From: Methanomicrobia archaeon
GTDB lineage: Archaea > Halobacteriota > Bog-38 > Methanoflorentales > Methanoflorentaceae
Direction of reading: 5' to 3'
DNA: 64,000 nucleotides
Assembly (NCBI GenBank): GCA_015661395.1
Contig: JACWML010000003.1
Location: forward strand, 1 to 64,000
Positions 26,342-35,133 of the stretch are shown one piece after another (position 1 is the stretch's first letter; each line of letters opens with the position of its first letter). The notes under the pieces are model-generated. The model did no database searches, had not been told where the DNA came from, and saw only the letters and a program-made list of their open reading frames with translations. A program made the translations under genes and the position numbers.

Positions 26342-27463
26342 TCATATTAAGCCATCGTATACTTCCATAGTTCGGGCAATCGCCTGAGTCCAGGTAAACT
26401 CACTCTTAACCCGCTCATAGCCGTTGTAGCCCATCCTATCTGCCAGTTCTTCATCGCTCAGCACGGCTCGTATTGCTTCCACAAGTCCGTGCAGATCGCC
26501 TGGCTGAACTAGGAACCCATTGTAGCGATCTTGGATCACCGACGGGATGCCTCCGACGTTCGTACCGATAACTGGTCTGCCGCACGCGTTTGCCTCAGCC
26601 AAAACCATCCCGAACCCTTCGGCATCGGTGAGCGTGGGGAGCACAGCGAGATCGGCTCCACGATAATAAAGAGGCATTTCCTCACCGGGTATGAGCCCGG
26701 CGAATACCACCCGGTCTTGAACTCCGATACGCCGCGCATAAGCTGCGTAGTGCGAGCGCCAGTTTCCATCGCCCACAACCACGAGGGTTACGCTTGGGTC
26801 AAGGCTTCGGAGCGCATCGATAAGAATGGGGAGCCCTTTGTGTCGGTGGGTTTTGCTGAGCTGGCCGACGAAGAGGATAATGTGCCCGTCGAGGCCGTAC
26901 TTATCTCTTATGTGGCCAGAGCCGACCGTCGGATTGAATGTCGCGACGTCTACACCAGGGGGCACGGCGGACGTTTTGCTGAGGTAACCTTGGAGAAACG
27001 GAGAATGTGTGGCGTAGTGGTGAGAGGTCGTTATGATCCAACTAGCGCGGCGAATGGTGCCCCTTCCGAGGAAGCGATAGTAGGCCTTTACCAAGAGCTT
27101 GGTCGTCGCATCTATTCCCACCGCATCATTGAGGTAGGTCAAGACGAACGGCCTATCGCGCGTGACTCGTGCGGCGACGTCAGCCATGTACGGGACGGGC
27201 AAAAGTCCGTTCACCACGTCGGGGTCCACCTCGTCAATAACTCTCTTTATGGATCCAAACCAGCGCAAACTGAAGGGGGTGTTCGACACCGTCGTAAGTC
27301 GGGGAAGCGTGAAAATCCTCGGGCCGGACTCGTCGAGCACGCGTGAACAGGTTATGACTGTTGTGTCGACTCCTGCGTTGTGCAAGCCGACGGCGATTCT
27401 GTACGTGTACTGCTGAAGCCCTCCTACGCCGGAATAGTACGGCGAAGCGATTAGCGCTTTCAT
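26342..27463 (-). CDS. GT4 glycosyltransferase
   Basis: The protein has 373 residues from the ATG at 27463, where MKALIASPYYSGVGGLQQYT gives the normal first strand and glycine loop. The track start at 27607 adds 48 residues without GT4 similarity and would overlap the upstream gene by 55 bp. Other motifs are PPGVDVATFNP, ILFVGQLSKTHRHKGLPILI, VFAGLIPGEEMPLYYRGADL and LPTLTDAEGFGMVLAEANAC, which carries the E-x7-E signature. It is a cytosolic retaining glycosyltransferase. It lies between two other GT4 genes on the same strand. Confidence 0.9.
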   Translation of the reverse strand: MKALIASPYYSGVGGLQQYTYRIAVGLHNAGVDTTVITCSRVLDESGPRIFTLPRLTTVSNTPFSLRWFGSIKRVIDEVDPDVVNGLLPVPYMADVAARVTRDRPFVLTYLNDAVGIDATTKLLVKAYYRFLGRGTIRRASWIITTSHHYATHSPFLQGYLSKTSAVPPGVDVATFNPTVGSGHIRDKYGLDGHIILFVGQLSKTHRHKGLPILIDALRSLDPSVTLVVVGDGNWRSHYAAYARRIGVQDRVVFAGLIPGEEMPLYYRGADLAVLPTLTDAEGFGMVLAEANACGRPVIGTNVGGIPSVIQDRYNGFLVQPGDLHGLVEAIRAVLSDEELADRMGYNGYERVKSEFTWTQAIARTMEVYDGLI

Positions 27464-27552
27464 ACGGGGTTTCACTCGCGCCTGTTCAGGAATAAGCTGT
27501 AGCCGCCACGTGACCGGCACAGGAAGAAGTGGTACGAAGTCATGGCCTTCGA

Positions 27553-28686
27553 TCAGCTTATCAGTTTCGTGTAGGTATCTATAATGCTTTTTGAGATATC
27601 CGACCACGCGAATTTCTTTGACATTTCGAATCCGTTTTCAGCCAGTTGTTTACGCAGTGCGCCGTCGCTGACGAGCTTCAAAATAACGTCGGCGATTTCA
27701 TCGGGCGAGCCGTCGCTGACGAGGAAACCATTGACGCCGTCTTGAACAAGTTCCCGGACGGCGCTCATTTCGTGACGTATGCTGATCACCGGCAACTTGC
27801 ACGCATTTGCCTCGATGATGACGAGGCCGAACCCTTCACGAACTGAAGGGAGAACGAACACCTTCGATGCCTTCATGAACGCCGTGAGCCCGTCTTGATC
27901 GACAAAGCCCGTAAAGGTGACATTCTCGTCGAGTCCAAGCTTTGACGCCAGGTCTTCTAGCGAGGCTCGCTCCGGACCGTCCCCGATAATCGCGCACCTA
28001 ATGGCAGGAATTTTTGTTCGCGCAATCGCAAGCGCGTTCAGCAAGAGATCGACGCGTTTTTCACTGATGAGCCTTCCCGCAAACAGCACATCGGTGGCGG
28101 TCGACGCAGGCGCGATCATCGTGATGCGCCCAAGATCGATGCCAACGGGAATGACGTCGATCCGTTCGGGTTTGACGTGACACCGGATTAGGTCGTCTCT
28201 CGTCTTGTGCGAAATCGCTACGATATGATCAGGGAGCCGCATCGTCAGTCTTTCAACAATTCTGCCTATGCTGCCGCGAATCGGTCCAAGATACCCCCGC
28301 CAATAGGTATCCCATACCTCGAGCCACGTGACCACTAACGGTTTTCTTTTTACAATTGAGGCAACTTTGCCCGCGAAGCATGGGAAGTAAGGGAATTGGT
28401 TGCAGTCGATAACGTCGCAATCCACATTCAGCAAGGCAGGCAAGACCCTCAAAGAGTAGATGAGGGCTTCGGTAACCGAGCGGACGCCCTGCTCATTGTA
28501 CAGTTCGCGAACCTTGCACACGCCGTGCAGGTGAACGTTATCCGTGACGATCGTATCAGCTCCCTGCCACCATTTCATGCCGTAAATGTGGACTTCGTGC
28601 TCTCCGTTTTCGGCGAGCTTGCGCGCGAGTTCCCACAGACGCTTGTCTGCTCCCCCCATGTTGTAGGGGTAAATTGCGTCCATCAC
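27553..28686 (-). CDS. GT4 glycosyltransferase with uncertain start
   Basis: The protein has 377 residues from the track GTG. Motifs are DAIYPYNMGGADKRLWELAR, HIYGMKWWQGADTI, VIPVGIDLGRITM, LFAGRLISEKRVDLLLNALA and LPSVREGFGLVIIEANACKL. The start is a problem. In-frame codons just upstream spell IKIAYVMDAIYP, the family's first beta strand, so translation should begin earlier than 28686. A GGGAGG ribosome site (28715-28710) stands 8 bases before the ATC at 28701, and no ATG/GTG/TTG is in that position. The stop of the upstream GT2 remnant overlaps GTG-ATG at 28681-28686 (TGATG). The function is sugar transfer to the cluster's glycan. Confidence 0.88.
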   Translation of the reverse strand: MMDAIYPYNMGGADKRLWELARKLAENGEHEVHIYGMKWWQGADTIVTDNVHLHGVCKVRELYNEQGVRSVTEALIYSLRVLPALLNVDCDVIDCNQFPYFPCFAGKVASIVKRKPLVVTWLEVWDTYWRGYLGPIRGSIGRIVERLTMRLPDHIVAISHKTRDDLIRCHVKPERIDVIPVGIDLGRITMIAPASTATDVLFAGRLISEKRVDLLLNALAIARTKIPAIRCAIIGDGPERASLEDLASKLGLDENVTFTGFVDQDGLTAFMKASKVFVLPSVREGFGLVIIEANACKLPVISIRHEMSAVRELVQDGVNGFLVSDGSPDEIADVILKLVSDGALRKQLAENGFEMSKKFAWSDISKSIIDTYTKLIS

Positions 28687-29100
28687 GTACGCGATCTTGA
28701 TAGCGCTCGCCTCCCGCCCGGAGCCATCCGTCGCTTTAGCAAGAATGACGCTGTCTTAAGTCCGTCGCTTATTGAACTTAGCTTGGGTAGATCTGCGCGC
28801 TTGCCGAAGTCTATCGCGATTTCCCCTATGCTAAAGCCGTGACGCGCACATTCATTAAACATGTCAGCTTCAATCTCCAATCCCTGTGCGACAAGATCCA
28901 CACGGTCTACGACGTACCCGCGGTAAGCCCAGAACCCCTGTGCACAAGTCAGTTATGTCTTCTTTAGAGAGCATCCGAGCTACGGCGGTAATCACGCGAT
29001 TGCCAAAAACGTAGGTTTGGGTCATGGCACCCTCCTTGATGCGCTCTTGGTCTGTGAGGCCGGAATAACTACCCTAGGTTTCAAGGCCGGCACGTCTGCT
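28683..29100 (-). pseudogene. Decayed dolichol-phosphate-mannose-synthase-like GT2
   Basis: The last 72 codons are in the track (LVAQGLEIEADMFNECARHG, RADLPKLSSISDGLKTASFL), which is the C-terminus of a DPM1/AglD-like GT2. Upstream the frame shifts by one base: DLCTG continues as FWAYRGYVVDRVDLV only after skipping a G in a GGGG run near 28935. Still further up, RIKEGAMTQTYVFGNRVITA is in frame with DLCTG. Near 29080 the N-terminal KPRVVIPA of a GT2 appears, so the catalytic middle, including DXD, has been deleted. A strong AAGGAGG site before the ATG at 29025 could still start translation of a stump. The gene is dead; together with the 14.7 kb chimera it shows that this family was lost twice here. 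Confidence 0.75.
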
Positions 29101-29216
29101 GTCGAGAAACGTTATTAGAATCAAGCTTTGCTTTTTGAGCTTAAGTCTTGTGTTCTGTTTCATTTAGCCGAGGTGCGGTATGCCCACGTTGTTGCCCCAC
29201 TGTTATCACCTAAGAT

Positions 29217-29228
29217 TAACTATATAGG
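29217..29228 (+). promoter_or_regulatory. TATA box before the DUF1616 gene
   Basis: TTAACTATATAGG lies about 57-68 bp upstream of the ATG at 29285 and is the only good TATA match in the gap. It implies a leader of about 30 nt. Confidence 0.45.
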
Positions 29229-29284
29229 CTCGATTTGTCTATCCTTGATAGAGATCAATACCGCGTCGATTTGTTAGGGGCACG

Positions 29285-30025
29285 ATGGATACCGTTATTT
29301 TGTCTGTTTTTCGGCTGCTGATAGGGGCAGCGCTGTTCTTTTTCGTTCCTGGTTTCTTGTTAACCGTTGTGTTGTTTCCGAGAAAACAAGACTTGAGGAG
29401 TCTGGAGAGAGTCTCAGTGGCGGTTATTACCAGCATTCTTGTTTCAATTGCTGACAGCACTGTTCTTCTGGTGACGCTCGGATTAGATTTTACGACGCTC
29501 GCACTCTCAATGTCTGCGCTCGTCGCGGTGTTCGCGGCATCAGCGTTCGTGCGGTGGCGGCGCGTTCTGCAGTCTGACCGACTCGTCGTCCGGGGAGCAG
29601 GCAATCGGATCGTACTGCCGGCAGTAGGAGCCGCGATTTGTCTTTGCCTTGCCTTGGTTGGCACGACGCTCCTGTTAGCCCCCCACCCGAACGAAGCCGG
29701 CTACAGCGAGTTCTATGTGCTGGATAGCAACCGACAGACCGTCGCGTATCCTACAAACGTGACTTCGGGAACGCCGTTTACTCTGATCCTCGGCATCACC
29801 AACTACGAGAACGCCAGCAACACTTATGCCGGCACGGTGTCGTTAGGCAATTCAACCCTTTATCGTTTCGACAATCTGACGCTGATCCAAGGGCAAAACG
29901 TTGAATGGCCTATATCTATCTCGGTCACTTCCTTAGGTGAAAAGCAAAAACTGAACTTCACGCTCGTTGATTCCTTTGATAAGACCTACGAATTGCACCT
30001 GTGGGTCAACGTTCGCGCGCCCTGA
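29285..30025 (+). CDS. DUF1616 membrane protein
   Basis: This 246-residue protein starts with a membrane span containing LLIGAALFFFVPGFLLTVVL and FPRKQDLRSLERV, the diagnostic start of DUF1616. Three further spans reach about residue 135. An extracytoplasmic domain of about 110 residues follows, containing EFYVLDSNRQTVAYPTNVTS, an Ig-like GITNYENASNTYAGTV and LHLWVNVRAP at the end. DUF1616 proteins accompany surface-glycan and S-layer gene clusters in methanogens, and the domain is thought to sit outside the membrane. Several N-x-S/T sequons (NVTSG, NSTLY, NLTLI, NFTLV) would be glycosylation sites. It closes the glycan region on the right. Confidence 0.85.
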   Translation: MDTVILSVFRLLIGAALFFFVPGFLLTVVLFPRKQDLRSLERVSVAVITSILVSIADSTVLLVTLGLDFTTLALSMSALVAVFAASAFVRWRRVLQSDRLVVRGAGNRIVLPAVGAAICLCLALVGTTLLLAPHPNEAGYSEFYVLDSNRQTVAYPTNVTSGTPFTLILGITNYENASNTYAGTVSLGNSTLYRFDNLTLIQGQNVEWPISISVTSLGEKQKLNFTLVDSFDKTYELHLWVNVRAP

Positions 30026-30146
30026 TAGATTGCTTCACGTGCTCGACAGCATCGCTGCTTCGTCAGACTCGACACTGGCGTGGCCAAAGTACTGTTTCAG
30101 ACGGCAGATGTAGCCGACAAGCACGCCGCTGTAAAAGCTTGGGGGG

Positions 30147-30674
30147 TTATCCGAACGCATCAAAAAGCACTAAGCGCTCTCGCACCAAGTCCGGTATTCT
30201 CGCGTGCCCGCCGGCAGCTGCAATCTCCTGCGCCGTGATCTTAAATGCGTGCATTAATGGCGCGTTTTTCGTTTCGTCGTACTCCAGAACCCGCGGGTCT
30301 GAGCGTATCAAGCGCGTAAGCTCCGTCGCAGCTCTTACAATTGATTTCTTCGCACCGACGACAATCAACAACACGTCCATTTCCCCTTCGTGAACGCCCA
30401 TTTCAAGCGCCTTTCGTATCTGCCGGCAAGCGCTCAAGTGGAGGAGGATTTCGACGCCAAGGTCCGTAGCAATGTTTCGATGATCGCGAAACGACTGCAT
30501 AGCGTTGCGTACTGCACAATCAACGTGTCGTCGACCGGCGACTTTTGTGGCGTCGACGGCTTGAATTGTCGTGTTGCTTGATTGCGCAATGGCATCAAGC
30601 TCCCTCAAAAAAGCCGGGACGCTCCCAATAGTAATTTTTCCTGCCACAACGTTATATTGCATGGATTGACTCAC
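30147..30674 (-). CDS. cgi121: KEOPS complex subunit Cgi121
   Basis: This 175-residue protein contains IQAVDATKVAGRRHVDCAVR (the H-x-x-x-A segment), NIATDLGVEILLHLSACRQI and KALEMGVHEGEMDVLLIVVG, the conserved core of the Cgi121/TPRKB family. Cgi121 binds the Bud32 kinase and tRNA and stimulates the KEOPS complex that makes the N6-threonylcarbamoyl-adenosine of tRNA. The start codon overlaps the stop of the helicase gene (30671-30674, ATGA), so the pair is translationally coupled. Cgi121 next to Hel308 is a layout I recall from methanogens. The C-terminal 40 residues (EIAAAGGHARIPDLVRERL) are less conserved. Confidence 0.88.
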   Translation of the reverse strand: MSQSMQYNVVAGKITIGSVPAFLRELDAIAQSSNTTIQAVDATKVAGRRHVDCAVRNAMQSFRDHRNIATDLGVEILLHLSACRQIRKALEMGVHEGEMDVLLIVVGAKKSIVRAATELTRLIRSDPRVLEYDETKNAPLMHAFKITAQEIAAAGGHARIPDLVRERLVLFDAFG

Positions 30675-32851
30675 TCGTCTGTGAGAAACGTCGTATCCCC
30701 CTGATCTTTTCGATCAATAACGCCGCGGCGTTCGCCGAGTTGCGTAAAGACATCTGAAGCGACGGCAGGACCAAGAAGCGCCGCCACCGTTTCAAAAGGA
30801 GCATTTTTGAGTTCTTTTCGGCTTGTGAAACCCGCATCGTGCAGTTTTCGAGCGCGGACCCGGCCGATGTTTTTCAGTTGCACAAGATCGAGGAGCTCAC
30901 GATTGATACCAAACTGGATGCGCACTGTGAGCTCCCGGGCTTGTTTCCTTGAAGGAACCTTCAGGTAGGCCGCGAGCTCGGCGAGCGCGTGACTCACCCA
31001 CTGCACCGTATCGACGAGATTTCTGATGTCGCCTGGTCCGACGTTGTAGCTTTCGGTGATCTCCTTTTCGCTTACTTCGGTTATCCAGTCGTTGACGAGC
31101 ATTGCCGTTTTTACCTCAGAGAGGAACCAGTCGTAATCGACGTCTCTGAATCGATTAGGAATTTCATCTAGGAACTCATCGAGGTGCTGATTAACAAATT
31201 CAGTTACCACGCGGTAATCCTTGTTTCGCATGAACAGGCGCTTAACGTCCGGGGTTGAACAGACGAGGTGGAGCAGCGATACGTCGCTCACCGTCTCAGC
31301 GTTGCTTAGTCCTCTTCGTATCTTCACCGCAGTCAGCGGATCGACATAGAGCCGCGATACGAGATGCCCAAATGTCGTCGCCTTGACGCGCCCGCTCGAG
31401 TCGACAATCATCTCTTCGTTCTCGAGAAATGCCAAAACGCGGTCGATCGTATATCGCAAGAGGTTCAGTCCCGTCTTCTGCTGAAATCCGAAGAACGTCG
31501 CGTCAAAGAACTGCTCGAGATCAGCCCTGGTGTGCGCGAAACCGTTTGAAATGGTCGAGAGAACGTGCATGCGAAGTGCCGTCTCCGTTCCAAGTTTTGA
31601 AATAACGTCTTCGGCCTCGCTGAGAATATAGTGGTCTGCGAGCGCCGCACACTCACTCGGCGATTTGGCGATGAGAACTGCCTCCCCGTACGCATCGAAG
31701 CCGGGCCTCCCCGCGCGACCGGCCATTTGCTTGTATTCGAGCACGGGAATGTCCGTCATGCCGTAGTTCGCGTCGTAGCGCTTGTAATCTCTGATAACGA
31801 CCCTTCGGGCAGGAAGGTTGAGTCCCGACGCGAGCGTAGGCGTCGAGACGATGACCTTGATAAGGTTGGCGCGGAACCACGTTTCGACGAGTTTCCGGTG
31901 CTCGCTGAGAAGGCCGGCGTGGTGAAATGCCGCCCCGTGGCTCACGCAATAGGCGAGCTTCTCAGTAACCCCCGCCTCCCCATGGATTTTCGCAGCAAGC
32001 TCCTTGCAGCCGAAATCGCCCTGTGATCGGAGCGTCGTTGCGACTCTCTTTGCAAGGCTTTCTGCATTTCTCCGTGTATTGACAAAGATCAAGCATTGGC
32101 CGCCTTCTCGCAGGGTATCGATGGCAAGTGCAATCGCCGGGTCGGTGGCGCCATCTGAAACGGCTTTTTTCACAACGCCGCGCGGTGGCGCATCGTGTAC
32201 GAATGTGATAACGGCGCGCTCAGGAAGATAAAGCCCCTCGTGCAGTGCGACGGGCCTCCAGTCGCTTCTTATGAGTTGCGCGTCAAGCCAGGCTGCCATA
32301 TCGTCGGCATTGGAGACCGTTGCGCTGAGCGCGAGAATTTGAGCTGTCGGATTGAGTCTCTTAAGCTTCGTGAGCGTTACTTCGAGCGTTGGACCGCGAT
32401 CTATCGAGTCCAACAAGTGTATCTCGTCCGCGACGATGACGCTAAGCGCCTGCATCCACACAACGCCGTTTCGCAGCAGTGAATCTGCTTTCTCCGAAGT
32501 GGTGACTATGATGTCGTTACGTCCCAGATTGTCGTCACGAACGTCGTAGTCCCCCGTTGAGATTCCGACTCGCACGCCAGACGTGGCAAACAGCGAGAAT
32601 CGGTCGAATTTCTCTGAAGCGAGCGCCTTCAATGGGACGATATAAAGGCATTTGCCGCCATTAGCGATCGAATTGAGCATCGCGAATTCTGCGAGCAGCG
32701 TCTTGCCAGAAGCAGTGGGCGTCGCGACCACCATACTCGCGCCGTTGAGCAGCCCGCGATCAAGTGCCTCGGCTTGCGGCGGATACAGCTCCGTGAAGTC
32801 CGGCTGAGTGTAAAAACGCGTAATCTTCTCCGGTAAATCCGTTACGTCCAT
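30671..32851 (-). CDS. hel308: ATP-dependent DNA helicase Hel308
   Basis: This 726-residue superfamily-2 helicase unwinds lagging-strand forks in archaeal DNA repair. Motifs in order are Q-motif region YPPQAEALDRGLLNG, motif I ATPTASGKTLL, motif II DEIHLLDS, motif III ALSATVSN, motif IV FVNTRRNAESLA, GAAFHHAGLLSEHRK, motif V STPTLASGLNLPARRVVI, and motif VI QMAGRAGRPGFDAYG. The C-terminal winged helix, ratchet and helix-hairpin-helix (QLKNIGRVRARKLHDAGFTS) are all present. The length is typical. It is co-transcribed with cgi121. Confidence 0.96.
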   Translation of the reverse strand: MDVTDLPEKITRFYTQPDFTELYPPQAEALDRGLLNGASMVVATPTASGKTLLAEFAMLNSIANGGKCLYIVPLKALASEKFDRFSLFATSGVRVGISTGDYDVRDDNLGRNDIIVTTSEKADSLLRNGVVWMQALSVIVADEIHLLDSIDRGPTLEVTLTKLKRLNPTAQILALSATVSNADDMAAWLDAQLIRSDWRPVALHEGLYLPERAVITFVHDAPPRGVVKKAVSDGATDPAIALAIDTLREGGQCLIFVNTRRNAESLAKRVATTLRSQGDFGCKELAAKIHGEAGVTEKLAYCVSHGAAFHHAGLLSEHRKLVETWFRANLIKVIVSTPTLASGLNLPARRVVIRDYKRYDANYGMTDIPVLEYKQMAGRAGRPGFDAYGEAVLIAKSPSECAALADHYILSEAEDVISKLGTETALRMHVLSTISNGFAHTRADLEQFFDATFFGFQQKTGLNLLRYTIDRVLAFLENEEMIVDSSGRVKATTFGHLVSRLYVDPLTAVKIRRGLSNAETVSDVSLLHLVCSTPDVKRLFMRNKDYRVVTEFVNQHLDEFLDEIPNRFRDVDYDWFLSEVKTAMLVNDWITEVSEKEITESYNVGPGDIRNLVDTVQWVSHALAELAAYLKVPSRKQARELTVRIQFGINRELLDLVQLKNIGRVRARKLHDAGFTSRKELKNAPFETVAALLGPAVASDVFTQLGERRGVIDRKDQGDTTFLTDE

Positions 32852-33343
32852 GCTGCTCTAGGTAACCCATATGAGCAGTCCGATATTAATACCGTTGTCA
32901 GCAGTTCCGCCGCTAGCGGCGCATAAGGCGATGATAGTTGCGCTCACGGGCCGACGGTCGTTATGCCCTTATACCGGCGCTTTAGGCGTTGGAAATCGCG
33001 CATTCGATCATTTCGTGTCAAAGGCCCCGCTAATAGTAAGCGTCACAAAAAATAATCTAAGGTCGTTAACTCGTCCCTCTTCGCGAAATATCCAACGTGT
33101 CTCTTTTTCTCCAGAACTAACAAGCTCAAGCGTGAGACAACCCATGCATCGACCCTTTCTGTGGAACAACCGAGGTCCCGTTAACGACCTTAGTGATTTA
33201 AGACCGAGGCAATAGAGGATAGAGCCAGTAGCTATTTTAAGATTTATAACAACTTTAGTTTGTTACTCCGCGGCGCCCGCACGAAGCCGCGGCGGGAACT
33301 TACGAGCAGGATTGGCCAGGCGCTTAAAGCCTCAAAGGACCGC
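32852..33343. other. Intergenic region with inverted repeat and hairpin
   Basis: No gene was found; a 114-codon plus ORF here lacks motifs. It holds a perfect 13-bp inverted repeat (listed separately) and a GC-rich hairpin CCGCGGC / GCCGCGG at 33268-33292, about 50 bp after the flavodoxin stop, which could end that transcript. Confidence 0.45.
33058..33192. repeat. 13-bp perfect inverted repeat, 109 bp apart
   Basis: TAAGGTCGTTAAC (33058-33070) and GTTAACGACCTTA (33180-33192) are exact complements, and similarity continues a few bases outward (AATC / GTGATT). The layout resembles the ends of a small non-autonomous element (MITE), but no target duplication is evident. Confidence 0.55.
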
Positions 33344-33817
33344 TTACAGATTGCCGATACGTGCCAGAAAGCTTTTGGTCTTCTCAACGTACGAGCCGTC
33401 TTCTACGTCTTTGTGCAGAATTTCGACGGTGGCAACCGGGGTTGCCTTGCACAGTTCTTGCATCTCTTCGAACGCGCTCTCCGCTCCTGAGCGATCCTGG
33501 GTGCAAAAGAACGCGACACGAGTGAATCGCTCTCTCTTGCGCGAGATGTACGCCCGCATGGGACTTGATACGGTTTGAACCCATACTGGCGTGCCAACGA
33601 TCGTGAGATCGTAACCCACAGGATCTTTTTTCGTGGCCTTGATGGCTGCGGGCTTTTTCAGGACCGCCTCCTCGCGCGAAAGGCCGTACCCGGAAAAATC
33701 GCTTCGATTTTCTTTGGCTACGATCTCCTCGACGTCTCCTGAGAGGGCACGCGCGATTGTTTCAGCCACCTTTCTGGTGATTCCAGTGCGAGAATAAAAA
33801 ACGACGAGCGTTTTCAT
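33344..33817 (-). CDS. Flavodoxin-like protein
   Basis: This 157-residue FMN-binding fold contains the flavodoxin phosphate loop TLVVFYSRTGITRKVAETIA at the N-terminus, the middle GYDLTIVGTPVWVQTVSSPM (FMN isoalloxazine loop, T-P-V-W) and ISRKRERFTRVAFFCTQDRS. It is likely a small electron carrier or an NAD(P)H-dependent oxidoreductase subunit of the cytosol. The length is normal for short-chain flavodoxins. It stands alone, divergent from the PHP gene, so no partner is suggested by context. Confidence 0.9.
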   Translation of the reverse strand: MKTLVVFYSRTGITRKVAETIARALSGDVEEIVAKENRSDFSGYGLSREEAVLKKPAAIKATKKDPVGYDLTIVGTPVWVQTVSSPMRAYISRKRERFTRVAFFCTQDRSGAESAFEEMQELCKATPVATVEILHKDVEDGSYVEKTKSFLARIGNL

Positions 33818-34025
33818 AGACGCTAGTGCGTGGCCCCAGGCTTAACCGTTTCATTTCCTTTGTAGTCACGATACCCTCGGCTGCAGAAACTCCGTCTCTG
33901 TTGCGCAGAGATGGCGAAAGATACAAATGCTGATTGGCCGCCTTTGGATTAGTAGACTTGAGTATTTTCGCACGCGAACGCCGATCAGTTTGTAGCCGAT
34001 GGGCGTCTATCGAGGAGCAAGGAAC

Positions 34026-34637
34026 GTGATCTTTGATCTGCACATTCACTCAAAATACTCGGGCGATTGTACAATGGTGCCGGCCACCATTCTCAAGGTC
34101 GCAAAGAAACTTGGATTGGATGGCATTGCCGTCGCGGATCACTTAACTATCAAGGGCGCAGTTGAGACGCGCAGGTTGAATGACGATCCTGATTTTTTGG
34201 TCATCGTCGGCGCAGAAATTGAAACGGCGAACAAGGAGGACCTGATCGGTTTATTTCTCACGGAGGAAATTGAGTCCAGAAACACTGCGGACGTAATCAC
34301 CGAGGTCAAAGCGCAAGGTGGCATTGTTTTTTGGGCGCATCCATTCCGAGTCGGGAAAAACCTATTACGCCCCGAGGCGATTGAGCGACTTGATCTCATT
34401 GAGGGATTCAATTCGAAAACGAGCGCCTCGCGCAACGCGCTTGCGCAACAGCTTGCTCGTCAATATGATAAACCGGTGATAGGGACCAGCGACGCACACC
34501 AGGTCGCGGAAATAGGAAATGGTAAAACGTTGATACGTAGCGCTGATTTTGGCGCGACGAGGGAATCGCTTGCTTGCGGGAAGACGCAGATAGTGGACTC
34601 TCACTTGTCCTACGATTACTTATACGATTCTCTTTGA
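34026..34637 (+). CDS. PHP-domain metal-dependent phosphoesterase
   Basis: FDLHIHSKYSGD carries the H-x-H of the PHP active site. GLDGIAVADHLTIKGAVE supplies the D-H pair, VIVGAEIETANKED the E, FWAHPFRVGKN the next His, and IGTSDAHQVAEIGN the final D-A-H. All metal ligands are present. I chose the GTG at 34026, with GAGGAG 9 nt upstream, over the track ATG at 33999, because the PHP domain begins right at IFDLHIHS. The protein has 203 residues and no other domain. PHP proteins of this size act on nucleotides, histidinol-phosphate-like or phospho-diester substrates; which one is not clear. Confidence 0.88.
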   Translation: MIFDLHIHSKYSGDCTMVPATILKVAKKLGLDGIAVADHLTIKGAVETRRLNDDPDFLVIVGAEIETANKEDLIGLFLTEEIESRNTADVITEVKAQGGIVFWAHPFRVGKNLLRPEAIERLDLIEGFNSKTSASRNALAQQLARQYDKPVIGTSDAHQVAEIGNGKTLIRSADFGATRESLACGKTQIVDSHLSYDYLYDSL

Positions 34638-35133
34638 GAAGTCAATAGTCACTGTTCGCAAACGGCATCGCTTGATAGCAAGAAAAGGTGTCGTGGTGAT
34701 AACGGCTCTAACTGTGAAAGGGTTTGCACGCATAAAAGCACTCTGTGTCCTAGGCTGCTCAATTAGTGTATCAATCACGTTTAATAATGAAAAAATACAA
34801 ATAGGAGTAAGGCGGAAAAACTATTGTTTAAATTTAGCGAGGTGACCAGCCAAATCAGACAGCACAATATAATATCAAAACTGTTTTATTGCGTAAGTAT
34901 TGGTCATTCCGACCAAGTAAGCGAGTCGGCCGTCGATTTGGAGATGGCCGGCGCATCTTACACAGGGTAGATTAATACTACATTTTTTCGCAGAGATGGA
35001 AGGCCGCACCAATTGTTTTCGTGCAGCGTTTGCCGTAAATCTGTTCGTTCTAACTCGATAGACTTGAGAAACAAAGAAATAGAGAGCAGAGAAGTATCTG
35101 ATTCTCTACCCATTTAGCCTGTCTGCGTCTTGA
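34638..35133. other. Gene-free stretch between convergent genes
   Basis: The sequence is AT-rich with no ORF of note. Two hairpins may act as terminators: TTGGTC-ATTCC-GACCAA (34900-34916) and CGGCC / GGCCG around 34928-34951. Confidence 0.45.
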
